Shown here one piece after another: positions 10,540-17,448 of a stretch of DNA of 23,782 nucleotides; within the stretch, counting starts at the first letter, position 1, and each line of letters starts with the position of its first letter. Below the pieces are notes generated by a model. The model made no database searches, had not been told where the DNA came from, and was given only the letters and a program-made list of their open reading frames with translations. Source of the DNA: Micrococcaceae bacterium UBA6021 (GTDB taxonomy: Bacteria; Actinomycetota; Actinomycetes; Actinomycetales; Micrococcaceae); NCBI GenBank assembly GCA_002427975.1, contig DIZT01000286.1:1701-25482 (forward strand), in the 5' to 3' direction. The position numbers were made by a program, and so were the translations under genes.

Positions 10540-11115
10540 TCAGGTTTTGGCCGCCTTGGCAGCCGCCTTTGCCGCCTGCTTGTTCGTCCGCACCTTGGCC
10601 AGCGATTCGGGATTCACAATGTCAGCCACGGAGAGGAAGGCGTCTGCCTGGCCATAGTGGCCGGCAGCCTCCCGCCACCCCGGCGCCTGGAGTCCGCGCT
10701 GCTTGCCCAGAAGGGCAAGGAAGATTTTTGCCTTCTGCTCTCCGAACCCGGGGAGCTGCTGCAACCTGCGCAGCACCTCGTTGCCGTCAGGGGCACCCTT
10801 GGTCCAGATCAGTGTGGCGTCGCCGTCCCAGTCGTGCTGCACAGTCTCGGCGAGCGCCTGGACCCGCCCGGCCATCGACCCCGGAAACCGGTGCACCGCG
10901 GGCCGCTCCTTGAACACCTCGACGAACGCCTGTGGTTCATACGTTGCAACCGATGCCGGGTCGATCGATCCGATCCGCGCCCGGATCTTCTCCGGCCCTG
11001 CAAAGGCCGATTCCATCGTTACCTGTTGGTCCAGCAGCATGCCTGTCAGCAGCGCAAACGCGTCATTGGTCAGCAGTTGGTCAGCAGCCGGGTCACCGGT
11101 TATATGCAGTTCCAT
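10540..11115 (-). CDS. HhH-GPD-type base-excision repair family protein (uncharacterised actinobacterial subfamily)
   Basis: The 191-aa protein resembles the actinobacterial family described as an uncharacterised HhH-GPD protein (TIGR03252-like, by memory of its motifs). The N-terminal helix LLTGMLLDQQVTMESAFAGP (about 22-41) has the DQQ(V/I) form common to these glycosylase-fold proteins. A helix-hairpin-helix around LRRLQQLPGFGEQKAKIFLALL (115-136) would bind DNA. The catalytic Asp of true glycosylases is not clearly placed, so substrate and activity are unknown. The last residues are an Ala/Lys-rich tail (KQAAKAAAKAAKT), which could add non-specific DNA affinity. The frame is open upstream to 11283, but ATG 11115 has AAGGAT and AAGGG upstream and begins the conserved region. 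It is followed directly by the urease promoter region. Confidence 0.85.
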   Translation of the reverse strand: MELHITGDPAADQLLTNDAFALLTGMLLDQQVTMESAFAGPEKIRARIGSIDPASVATYEPQAFVEVFKERPAVHRFPGSMAGRVQALAETVQHDWDGDATLIWTKGAPDGNEVLRRLQQLPGFGEQKAKIFLALLGKQRGLQAPGWREAAGHYGQADAFLSVADIVNPESLAKVRTNKQAAKAAAKAAKT

Positions 11116-11145
11116 GGCCCTTATCCTTGCACCAGGCGGCCTCCC

Positions 11146-11220
11146 CGTCCTGAGTTTCTGTCCAGATAATCGCCCGGAAAGCGGTTTCGAAGCCGATATC
11201 CGGACAAAAACTCGGGAGGG
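11146..11220. repeat. Imperfect inverted repeat in a divergent promoter region
   Basis: GAGTTTCTGTCC (11152-11163) faces GGACAAAAACTC (11202-11213) with one mismatch in 12. The match runs on imperfectly outward to about 11146 and 11220. It lies midway between the divergent HhH-GPD and SGNH genes and could be a shared operator or an RNA hairpin. The rest of the 207-base gap shows no clear promoter hexamers. Confidence 0.35.
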
Positions 11221-11322
11221 GCCGGGGGGCTTGCAGCTGACTCTCAGGATGCAGTCAGCTTGGGCGGGCATGCTGGAGCGCATGGCAATGCTTCATGCGG
11301 GGGCAGCCTCTCCGGGGACCCA

Positions 11323-12096
11323 GTGAAAAGCCGGCTCAAGGGCTGGGCGGGTGCGGTCGCCTGCGCATCGGCCGCGCTCTGCACCCTGGCAGCCTGCAGC
11401 CCGGGCGTTGAATCTGTGGCGCAGAATCAACGGACCGCCGCGCCCGCCCAAGCAGCCGCTCCGACCCCGAGCGGCACAGCACAGCCTGCGACCTCACGGC
11501 CCCTACGCGTGGTTGTCATCGGTGATTCCCTGAGTACGGGCTACGGTACGTCACCGGCTCAGGCATGGCCCGGGCTGCTCGGGGAAGACCTGCAGTCAGG
11601 GCAGCCCCCCATTCAGGTCATCACCGCAGCCGCAAACGGCGCAGGTTACCTGGCTGCCGGGGATGGCGGCGAAACGTTCATGTCAGAGATCGAGGGCTCG
11701 GTCGATGAATCGGCGGACATCGTCATACTCTTTGGTTCCGACAACGACTTCGGAGCGGACCCGGCAGACCTCCGAACAGCCATTTCCGACACACTTGTGG
11801 CCAGCAAGATCCTGGCCCCGCATGCGGCCAGGATTGTGGTCGGCCCGCTCGCGGCTTTCGATCCGGACGAAGATGATCTCCAGGTTATCCGCGACCAGGA
11901 GCAGGGCGCGGCGCTGGACGCCGGCGTGATGTTCGTGGATCCGATCCTTGAACAGTGGGTCTCCAGCCCCGACTCGCCATTACTGGGCCCGGACGGCGAA
12001 CATCCCAGCATCGAGGGGCAGCAATTCCTCTATGACAAGCTCAAATCCATAGTGGTATGGGCCGCACCGGCACAGCAGCCCCTACCGAGTACTTAA
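11323..12096 (+). CDS. SGNH/GDSL-family hydrolase, predicted lipoprotein
   Basis: The 257-aa protein is probably an esterase or acyl-hydrolase anchored outside the membrane. From GTG 11323 it has a lipoprotein signal: basic start VKSRLK, a hydrophobic core, and lipobox LAAC with Cys25 as the predicted lipidation site. A Pro/Ala/Thr-rich linker follows. The catalytic domain then shows SGNH block I VVVIGDSLSTGYG (Ser nucleophile), block III as FGSDNDF in place of the usual GxND, and block V DGEHPS with the catalytic Asp-x-x-His arrangement. The substrate is not evident; cell-wall or exported carbohydrate esters are possible. The upstream sequence CCGGGGACCCA is a poor ribosome-binding site, but no other in-frame start gives a signal peptide directly. 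It is transcribed away from the HhH-GPD gene. Confidence 0.82.
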   Translation: MKSRLKGWAGAVACASAALCTLAACSPGVESVAQNQRTAAPAQAAAPTPSGTAQPATSRPLRVVVIGDSLSTGYGTSPAQAWPGLLGEDLQSGQPPIQVITAAANGAGYLAAGDGGETFMSEIEGSVDESADIVILFGSDNDFGADPADLRTAISDTLVASKILAPHAARIVVGPLAAFDPDEDDLQVIRDQEQGAALDAGVMFVDPILEQWVSSPDSPLLGPDGEHPSIEGQQFLYDKLKSIVVWAAPAQQPLPST

Positions 12097-12113
12097 ACAT
12101 GGATCCAAGTACT
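12088..12113. repeat. Short inverted repeat after the SGNH gene
   Basis: AGTACTT (12088-12094) and AAGTACT (12107-12113) are exact inverted copies separated by 12 bases, at the stop codon of the SGNH gene. A further GAGTACCGATTACG follows at about 12131. With no T-run it is a poor terminator. An operator for the downstream regulator gene is possible. Confidence 0.3.
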
Positions 12114-12261
12114 ACCTAATCCGAAAAACGAGTACCGATTACGCGTTCGCCGGGCACCTCGCCGGAACTACCTTCTACTAAGAGCTAAGACCCGCATATC
12201 TCGCGGGACTGGATGTCTCACGAGGGGGTTGTGAGAAGGATGAATACAGGACTTAGCAGCC

Positions 12262-12360
12262 GCTTTTTCCCGGGCCAGCGGCTCCGGGAAGCGAGCGGGG
12301 CCGGCGACGAGGAGGTCTTCGAGACCAAGGCCTCTCCCCCAGCCGTCGCCGGCCCTTTTT
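12262..12360 (+). terminator. Leader hairpins with a strong intrinsic terminator upstream of the ANTAR gene
   Basis: Two stem-loops stand in tandem. The first pairs TTCCCGG (12267-12273) with CCGGGAA (12284-12290) around a loop containing AGCGGC. The second is a perfect 12-bp GC-rich stem (GGGCCGGCGACG at 12298-12309 with its complement at 12344-12355) followed at once by TTTTT (12356-12360). Its 34-base interior holds a nested GGTCT-TCG-AGACC hairpin. The terminator is about 200 bases past the SGNH stop but only 55 bases before the next ATG. That suits a transcription-attenuation leader better than a simple gene end. Confidence 0.6.
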
Positions 12361-12415
12361 CCTCCACAGCCAGCGTGCGTCGAAGGCCGCCATTCCGGTC
12401 CCTTCGGAGCCTGGC

Positions 12416-13327
12416 ATGAAGCTTTCCGGTTCCCAGGTTTCTCAGGCGCACACGTCGGCGGGCAGGCGGCCAGCGCCGGCTCATCCAACCCAGTATTCAA
12501 TCCAGCATTCCGTCCCCCATCCGGGCCCGGCGCCCACGCAGGACCCGACCCCAAGGTCCGGAGAGCCCTTGGACGCGGCGTCCGCAGCGAAACCCTCCGC
12601 CAGTGGCCCGGCCAGCGCCGACGGATTTATGCCCGACCTGGCCACCGGCGCTAAAACCCTCACTGATTCCCTCGAGATCCTGGTCCGGTTGGCCTCGGCC
12701 ACCGTGAGCCGGCTCACGGGCGAACGGATCGAGTGCGCCGTGATCCTGAACCGCGTCAAACGTGTCAGTGCAACGGCTGGTACGGACAGCCAGACCGCAA
12801 GGTTTGCCCGGCTGGAGCGTGAGGTCGGCGAAGGCCCCCTGAGCGAAGCCCTCACCGGCAGCGGCACCGTAGCCATGAACCGCGTGGCCGCCGACTTCCG
12901 CTGGGCGCGGTACAGGCCGCACCTGCAGGACGCCGGGATCGACAGCGTCCTGGGCCTGCGGCTCAGCCTTGGCGAGGGCACCGAGGCCGCTCTCGCCTTC
13001 TTCGCAACCGGCGCGCAGGCCTTCCCGCCTCACGTAGTCGCCGCTGCGCGCAGTTTCGCTGACGTCGCTTCGCGCGGCCTCAGACTGGTCCTTGAGCTGC
13101 ACGCGGCGAGTGCCAGGGCAACGGATCTGCAATCCGCGCTGGAAAGCCGGACGTCCATCGACATCGCCTGTGGTGTGATCATGGCCCAGAACAGGTGCTC
13201 CTACAACGACGCGATCACCATCATCGCCACTGCTTCCAGCCACCGGAATATCAAGCTCCGCACGGTGGCGGAAGGCATCTTGGCGAGCCTCCCCGGCGGT
13301 ACACCCCGCACCCATTTCGAGCACTGA
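12416..13327 (+). CDS. GAF- and ANTAR-domain RNA-binding regulator
   Basis: The 303-aa protein probably senses a signal through a GAF domain and binds nascent RNA hairpins through ANTAR to prevent termination. Residues 1-75 are Pro/Ser/Ala-rich and look disordered. A GAF-like domain spans about 83-225 (LEILVRLASATVSRL, AVILNRVKRVSATAGTDS, VGEGPLSEAL, GLRLSLGEGTEAALAFF). The ANTAR domain covers about 235-292: LQSALESRTSIDIACGVIMAQNRCSYNDAI, then LRTVAEGIL, matching the family's R..I..A.GI.M......A pattern. The ATG at 12416 has CGGAG six bases upstream. Because the N-terminal segment is low complexity, a start at ATG 12629 (residue 72) cannot be ruled out. The ligand and RNA targets are unknown; the leader just upstream is an obvious candidate target. 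It converges on the Lrp-type gene with a 20-base gap. Confidence 0.85.
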   Translation: MKLSGSQVSQAHTSAGRRPAPAHPTQYSIQHSVPHPGPAPTQDPTPRSGEPLDAASAAKPSASGPASADGFMPDLATGAKTLTDSLEILVRLASATVSRLTGERIECAVILNRVKRVSATAGTDSQTARFARLEREVGEGPLSEALTGSGTVAMNRVAADFRWARYRPHLQDAGIDSVLGLRLSLGEGTEAALAFFATGAQAFPPHVVAAARSFADVASRGLRLVLELHAASARATDLQSALESRTSIDIACGVIMAQNRCSYNDAITIIATASSHRNIKLRTVAEGILASLPGGTPRTHFEH

Positions 13328-13347
13328 CTTTCAACTGCTGGCCCGAC

Positions 13348-14337
13348 TCAGGTGACTGCGGGCCCCTCCGGGATCCCGTCGACGTACTTCACTGTGCTTC
13401 GTTTAAAGACCTCGGCGTAGATGGAGGACCGGACTGACGCCACGCCGTCCTGGCCCCGAAGATCGGCCAGCAGCGGCCGCAGATCATCCAGTGCTGCCAC
13501 CGCCACCTGCGCCACCAGCTGCTCGCCGGACGCCGCGACCCACCTCGTGACCGGCAGACCGGCCAGGTACTCCGCCGGCCCCGCCGTCCCGCCGTCCGCA
13601 CAGGTGAGGCTGATCAGCGATTCGACCGGGAATCCCAACGACGCCAGGTCGACAACGGCCCTGATGAACAGGGTGCCGGAGCTGGTCAGCGCCTCCAGCC
13701 GGCGGCTGACCGTTGCTTTGGAAACTGACAGCTCTGCCGCGAGCTCGTCCATCGTTGCCCGGCCGTTGCGGTGCAGGAGCCCGGCCAGCATGCGGCCGGT
13801 GTCATCGAGCGGTGTGTGGCCGGTCGCCGCCCCGGCCAGGCGCCCATCCTCGTCGGGGTGCAGCGCGGCATATTGTTGCTTATCCAGGACGTCCGGCTTC
13901 CAGCCGGAGGGGGTCCGGAAGTACTCGAACAGCGGCATCATGGTGAACGACTGCACGCCCTCCACCTTCGCGAGACGGTGATACAACAACTCCGCGAGTT
14001 CTTCGGGAGCGAGGAACATTTCCGCCACTGCCTCACTCGATCCGGACAGGGCGCTGACCCACGAGGACTCGTCCTGGTCGGCGAGCCACGAACAGACCTG
14101 GCGCAGCTCCCTGGGAGCCGCCTGCACGCGTAGGAGGAAGGCGGCGCGAGAGCTCACAGCGGCCGGGTTGATGAAGGCGTTGATGCGCGCGGCACCCGAT
14201 TCGAGCAGTTTGTTGCCGCGGCGTGCCACGGTCCGTTCCTGCTGGCCCAGGACCTCGGCGATCAGCCTCCACGGGGCGCGGCCGTTGCGCACGAGCGCGG
14301 CCATGATCTGCCGGTCAAGCGTGTCAAGCTGCTCCAT
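13348..14337 (-). CDS. Lrp/AsnC-family transcriptional regulator with duplicated domains
   Basis: The 329-aa protein is about twice the length of a standard Lrp. It contains two complete HTH-plus-effector units. HTH 1 starts LDTLDRQIMAALVRNGRAPW (about 4-23). Its effector-like domain runs about 65-150 and ends VQSFTMMPLFEYFR. HTH 2 is LDDTGRMLAGLLHRNGRATMDELAAELSVSKATVSRRLEAL (about 176-216, quoted as motif range), and the second effector domain runs to about 310. Lrp proteins bind amino acids or related ligands through the effector domain. ATG 14337 has AAAGGA upstream. The gene follows an amidohydrolase and two membrane proteins on the same strand, so it probably controls that locus. The second HTH looks better conserved than the first. 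Confidence 0.88.
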   Translation of the reverse strand: MEQLDTLDRQIMAALVRNGRAPWRLIAEVLGQQERTVARRGNKLLESGAARINAFINPAAVSSRAAFLLRVQAAPRELRQVCSWLADQDESSWVSALSGSSEAVAEMFLAPEELAELLYHRLAKVEGVQSFTMMPLFEYFRTPSGWKPDVLDKQQYAALHPDEDGRLAGAATGHTPLDDTGRMLAGLLHRNGRATMDELAAELSVSKATVSRRLEALTSSGTLFIRAVVDLASLGFPVESLISLTCADGGTAGPAEYLAGLPVTRWVAASGEQLVAQVAVAALDDLRPLLADLRGQDGVASVRSSIYAEVFKRSTVKYVDGIPEGPAVT

Positions 14338-14369
14338 CTCCGGGTCCTTTCAGCTCAGCTGCCCACCTT

Positions 14370-14385
14370 GACGCCGGCCGGCGTC
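14370..14385. promoter_or_regulatory. Perfect 16-bp palindrome upstream of the Lrp-type gene (candidate operator)
   Basis: GACGCCGGCCGGCGTC is a perfect palindrome 33 bases before the start codon of the regulator. Its position suits autoregulation or a promoter-overlapping operator. A chance GC-rich palindrome is possible in this genome, so confidence is limited. Confidence 0.35.
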
Positions 14386-14399
14386 GCGCCCGGAACGAA

Positions 14400-14429
14400 C
14401 CGGGGCGGCAGGCGTGCCTGCCGCCCCGG
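14400..14429 (-). terminator. Perfect 14-bp hairpin between the amidohydrolase and regulator genes
   Basis: CCGGGGCGGCAGGC (14400-14413) and its exact complement (14416-14429) flank a two-base centre. The hairpin begins six bases past the amidohydrolase stop. On the minus strand it is followed by TTCGTT, a weak U-tract, so it may be a partial terminator or an mRNA-stabilising end that lowers expression of the regulator relative to the upstream genes. Confidence 0.55.
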
Positions 14430-14434
14430 CAATT

Positions 14435-15691
14435 TCAGTTCCGGCCCAGATAGGCTAGCACTGCGGAAAGTGCGGCCCCTGTTCCTCCGACGACGGCGGC
14501 GCGTGCGTCCGGCGCGAAGTACGGTGAGTGGTTTCCGGCCGGTGATGCTCCGTCCGCAAAGAGTTCCGGGTCGAAGGCGCCAAAAGCCCAGAAGACACCG
14601 GGAACACCAATGGCGTCGCTGAGCCAGCCCGCGTCCTCGGAACCCATCCCGAGCGGAGCTTCAGTCAGCGCATCCGCGCCGAAGTCCGCCGTGAACGCTT
14701 CAACCACCCGGCGGGTGGCGGCTGGATCGTTGTAGCAGCGGGGGAAGTTGTTCAGCTCCGTGATGGTGGGTTCGGGCGCCGCCGAGGCAGCGGCTTCGGC
14801 GGAGATGATCCGCCGGATTGCTGCGAGCACCGTTGCGCGGGTGTCTTCATCCGGGGTCCGGACGTTGACCGAGAACTCCGCAGAGTCGGGGATGATGTTT
14901 TCCTTCAGGCCCGCGTGGAAGGTGCCCACGGTGACTACTGCGGGGGTCGACGGTGCCAGTTCGCGGGAGACGATGGTCTGGAGCCGAAGGACCATGGCAG
15001 AGGCGGCAACGATCGGGTCGATGGATTTCTCCGGCTGCGAACCGTGTGCCTGCTGGCCATGGACCGTGATCTTCCAGGAGTCAGCCAGGCTGGCCATGTG
15101 CCCGTCCCGGACGACGAGTTTGCCCTGTCCGACCGGCATAACATGCTGGGCCAGCACTACCTCGGGTTTGGGGGCCCGGTCCCACAGGCCGTCGTCGATC
15201 ATTGCCCTGGCGCCGTACGCCGTCTCCTCGCCGGGCTGGAAGATCAGGACCAGGGTCCCCTGCCATAGGTCCCGACGCTCCGTGAGGAGCGAGGCGAGTG
15301 CCAGGGCGGCGGTGATGTGGGTGTCGTGACCGCAGCCGTGCATCACGGGGGCGGTGCCGCCGTCGGGCAGTGTGCCCGTGGCTTCGCTGGAGTAGTCCAG
15401 GCCGGTCTGCTCGGCGATAGGCAGGCCGTCGGTGTCGGCCCGGAAACCGATGACCGGTCCGTCGCCGTTCTTCAGGATGCCCACTACGCCGGTGACACCG
15501 CACCGGAAGGATTCGATCCCCAACCCGGCCAGCCGGGATTCGATGTACGCTGCGGTTTCGAATTCCTGGGCTGAGAGCTCGGGGTGGGCGTGCAGGTACT
15601 TGTAGACGTCGACGTACTCGTCCACAAAAGTTTCAGGAACGTCGACGGCGGTGGTCAGCCGTACGCCCGTGGTGGCGGTGGTGGTGGTCAT
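14435..15691 (-). CDS. M20 family metallo-amidohydrolase (M20D, hippurate/N-acyl amino acid hydrolase type)
   Basis: The 418-aa cytoplasmic enzyme should hydrolyse an amide bond in an N-acyl amino acid or similar conjugate, using a dinuclear metal site. Visible landmarks are YLHAHPELSAQEFET (32-46), VIGFRADTDGLPI (80-92), the metal ligands in VMHGCGHDTHITAAL (Cys120, His122), the catalytic QPGEE (Glu155/Glu156), AQHVMPVGQG, the dimerisation-domain motif HGQQAHGSQP, MGSEDAG, and the C-terminal metal ligand His388 in AGNHSPYF. The Cys at position 120 places it with M20D enzymes rather than carboxypeptidase G2 types. The frame is open further upstream, but ATG 15691 has AAAGGG at good spacing, which overlaps the stop of the preceding gene (TGAAAGGG). 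The substrate cannot be read from sequence; the co-transcribed membrane pair may import it. Confidence 0.92.
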   Translation of the reverse strand: MTTTTATTGVRLTTAVDVPETFVDEYVDVYKYLHAHPELSAQEFETAAYIESRLAGLGIESFRCGVTGVVGILKNGDGPVIGFRADTDGLPIAEQTGLDYSSEATGTLPDGGTAPVMHGCGHDTHITAALALASLLTERRDLWQGTLVLIFQPGEETAYGARAMIDDGLWDRAPKPEVVLAQHVMPVGQGKLVVRDGHMASLADSWKITVHGQQAHGSQPEKSIDPIVAASAMVLRLQTIVSRELAPSTPAVVTVGTFHAGLKENIIPDSAEFSVNVRTPDEDTRATVLAAIRRIISAEAAASAAPEPTITELNNFPRCYNDPAATRRVVEAFTADFGADALTEAPLGMGSEDAGWLSDAIGVPGVFWAFGAFDPELFADGASPAGNHSPYFAPDARAAVVGGTGAALSAVLAYLGRN

Positions 15692-15704
15692 TTTTGGTTC
15701 CCTT

Positions 15705-16484
15705 TCAGCGGGTGGGTTCGGTGATCTGGGCGGCCGGGGCCGCATCGCCGGTCGCCGCTTCGTCGGGCGCCACGGCGGCACTGGCGGGCGGGGTTTTGGA
15801 CCGAGTAAACCAGGAGGCGGCGATGGTGATGATGACGGCCAGTGCGGTGGCGTAGAAGGTCAGTGCCGGTGCGAGCGGAACCACCACGAACACGATGACG
15901 GCTGCAACAATGACGGCCACGATAGTGACGCGGCGGTTCCTCATGGCCATCACGCTCTGCAGAACCACGGCGCCGAAAACTGCAGGCAGGATATACGCGC
16001 GGGCCGTGGCAATAAGTGGCGCGGGAAGCGTCCCCACAAGCCAGGTTCCCAGGACACCCACGAGAAGAATGAGCGTGGTGATGTGGATCAGCACCGCGCC
16101 GATAATGGCGCTGCCGGCGATGAGTTCTGCCCTGCGGGTACCCGGGCGCTCGCCGAGGTTGGCCTGGGCAACGACCGCCGCAGGGAGGAGTTTGTTGGCA
16201 ATGTTGCCGATCAAAAACGCCTGGTACATGGCCGAGCGGCCCAGGATGGGGAAGTAGGAGATGGGCTCAATGATGGCGATGATGCCGAACGTGGCGAGTA
16301 CGGCCACGACGGCGGTGACCAGTTCCACGGGCGTGATGCCCACCCCCGAGCCGAAGGCGGCGTAAAGTGCGGCAGCCAGGGATATCAGCAGCCCGAGCGC
16401 CAGGGTGATGGGCCCCCAGATGGAGGTAGTGCGGTCAAATGCTGCAAGTCCTGCGGATGTGTTGGTGGAAGTCGTTGTGGACAT
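15705..16484 (-). CDS. Polytopic membrane protein, putative partner of the DUF5058 protein
   Basis: I do not recognise a named family. The 259-aa protein has a Ser/Thr-rich N-terminus, about seven hydrophobic segments between residues 22 and 226, and a hydrophilic Ala/Pro tail. It carries GITP (49-52), ISYFPILG (75-82) and AVFGAVVLQSV (168-178). The adjacent DUF5058-like protein has similar motifs: GLTP (52-55), ISLLPLFG (81-88) and GVFAVVILQSV (28-38). The two may therefore be distantly related subunits of one transporter. ATG 16484 has AAAGGAG upstream. It lies 24 bases after the first gene and 13 bases before the amidohydrolase start, so the three are almost certainly co-transcribed. A transport function is inferred from topology and context only. 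Confidence 0.8.
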   Translation of the reverse strand: MSTTTSTNTSAGLAAFDRTTSIWGPITLALGLLISLAAALYAAFGSGVGITPVELVTAVVAVLATFGIIAIIEPISYFPILGRSAMYQAFLIGNIANKLLPAAVVAQANLGERPGTRRAELIAGSAIIGAVLIHITTLILLVGVLGTWLVGTLPAPLIATARAYILPAVFGAVVLQSVMAMRNRRVTIVAVIVAAVIVFVVVPLAPALTFYATALAVIITIAASWFTRSKTPPASAAVAPDEAATGDAAPAAQITEPTR

Positions 16485-16508
16485 CAGATTGGCTCCTTTC
16501 AGGGCTTT

Positions 16509-17243
16509 TCAGGCCGCGGTCATGAAGTAGGCGGCCGCGAGAGCCACGAGGATGGCGATGCCCAGGCCCCACTCGCGCAGCCAGGGACGCCGCAGCCTGT
16601 GGGCCAGTAAAATGCAGACGCCCATCGCCGCCGCTGACGCGATCATGGTGACCAGGTGGACGGGCGACTTGACCACCTCTGAGAAGGCGAGCGTGAAGAA
16701 GGCACCCAGCAGCGCCGCCGTCGGGACGATGGCCATAACCGCCGGATTGACCTTGCGGAGTTTCGCATCGCCCTTGCTCAGGATGGGCGTGAGGATCAGG
16801 GCGGAGAGCATCCAGGCCAGGCCGCCGATGGTCATGGCGGCGAAGGCGAGAGCGAAGATCTTCTGCGTGTACGTTGGCCCGCCCAGCTGGGCGCCCTGCG
16901 TACCGGCCGAGATACCGGCAGCGGCGACGTCGAACGCGGCCGATCCGACCAGGCCGATGCGGGTGAGTACTGCCGGCGTGCCGAACAGCGGCAGGAGGGA
17001 AATCGCAACCAGCGCCACGGCGAGCGACGGTCCGACGGCCGCCACAGCTCCCGAGCGGACCGAGCTGGTGACCTGCGCAGGCGTCAGGCCGACGGCGGGC
17101 GCCGCCTTCCGGATGGCCTTGAAGTAGATCACCGACTGGAGGATGACTACCGCGAAGACGCCCGCGGCTAACGCCCAGAGGACCGGGTGCTGGATGAGGG
17201 GGGTTATATCTGTGGAACTGGGATCGACGGCTGCGAGAACCAC
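16509..17243 (-). CDS. DUF5058-like polytopic membrane protein, putative transporter subunit
   Basis: This is the first gene of the amidohydrolase operon. The 244-aa protein has about seven hydrophobic helices: roughly 18-40, 66-90, 96-115, 127-155, 168-186, 196-215 and 225-243. By memory of its sequence style (QHPVLWALAAGVFAVVILQSV, then GGPTYTQKIFALAFAAMTIGG) it matches DUF5058, a membrane family of unknown function. The GTG at 17243 is supported by AAGGGAG at good spacing. It contains no ATP-binding or known carrier motif, so the energy source is unclear. The context, with a second membrane protein, an M20D amidohydrolase and an Lrp-type regulator, suggests uptake of an amino-acid amide or acyl conjugate. 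That is inference. Confidence 0.78.
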   Translation of the reverse strand: MVLAAVDPSSTDITPLIQHPVLWALAAGVFAVVILQSVIYFKAIRKAAPAVGLTPAQVTSSVRSGAVAAVGPSLAVALVAISLLPLFGTPAVLTRIGLVGSAAFDVAAAGISAGTQGAQLGGPTYTQKIFALAFAAMTIGGLAWMLSALILTPILSKGDAKLRKVNPAVMAIVPTAALLGAFFTLAFSEVVKSPVHLVTMIASAAAMGVCILLAHRLRRPWLREWGLGIAILVALAAAYFMTAA

Positions 17244-17448
17244 GGTTGCTCCCTTGCAAAGTGACCAACACCTCGAGAACCGGGGTGTCGATAAGATGGA
17301 CTTTATGGATATCTAATGCCGATGTGTTTCATTTGTACAGCACTATATGTCCATAAGTACATAGTTTTGTTGTTTCCAGTAGATGACAGACGCGGCGCGG
17401 GAGCGTAAATTCACGACGGGGCCCTTAAAGACAGCCGGGGCTGTTAAA
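17244..17448. promoter_or_regulatory. AT-rich promoter region of the DUF5058 operon with facing half-sites
   Basis: This 205-base gap holds no gene. Its centre is clearly AT-richer than its surroundings. ACTTTATGGATAT (17300-17312) and ATATGTCCATAAGT (17345-17358) are imperfect inverted copies of ACTTATGGAcATAT. Within the second, TATGT and ACATA (17346-17350 and 17359-17363) form a further small dyad. Between the half-sites the minus strand reads TGTACA, 17 bases, TTAGAT, a weak promoter. This is a good place for the Lrp-type regulator to bind. Confidence 0.4.

Noticed and set aside
11116..11283. N-terminal extension of the HhH-GPD protein
   Set aside because: The extra 56 residues are Arg/Pro-rich, unlike the family, and cover the divergent promoter region.
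12213..12419. Small open frame through the leader hairpins (ATG 12213 or 12240), ending ATGA with the ANTAR start
   Set aside because: No proper ribosome-binding site for either ATG, third-position GC only moderate, and no recognisable protein. A leader peptide cannot be excluded, but the hairpins explain the sequence better.
15651..16610. Long open frame antisense to the amidohydrolase 5' end and the membrane partner
   Set aside because: The translation is Gly/His/Asp/Arg-rich without hydrophobic core or domain, typical of an antisense shadow of a GC-rich membrane gene.
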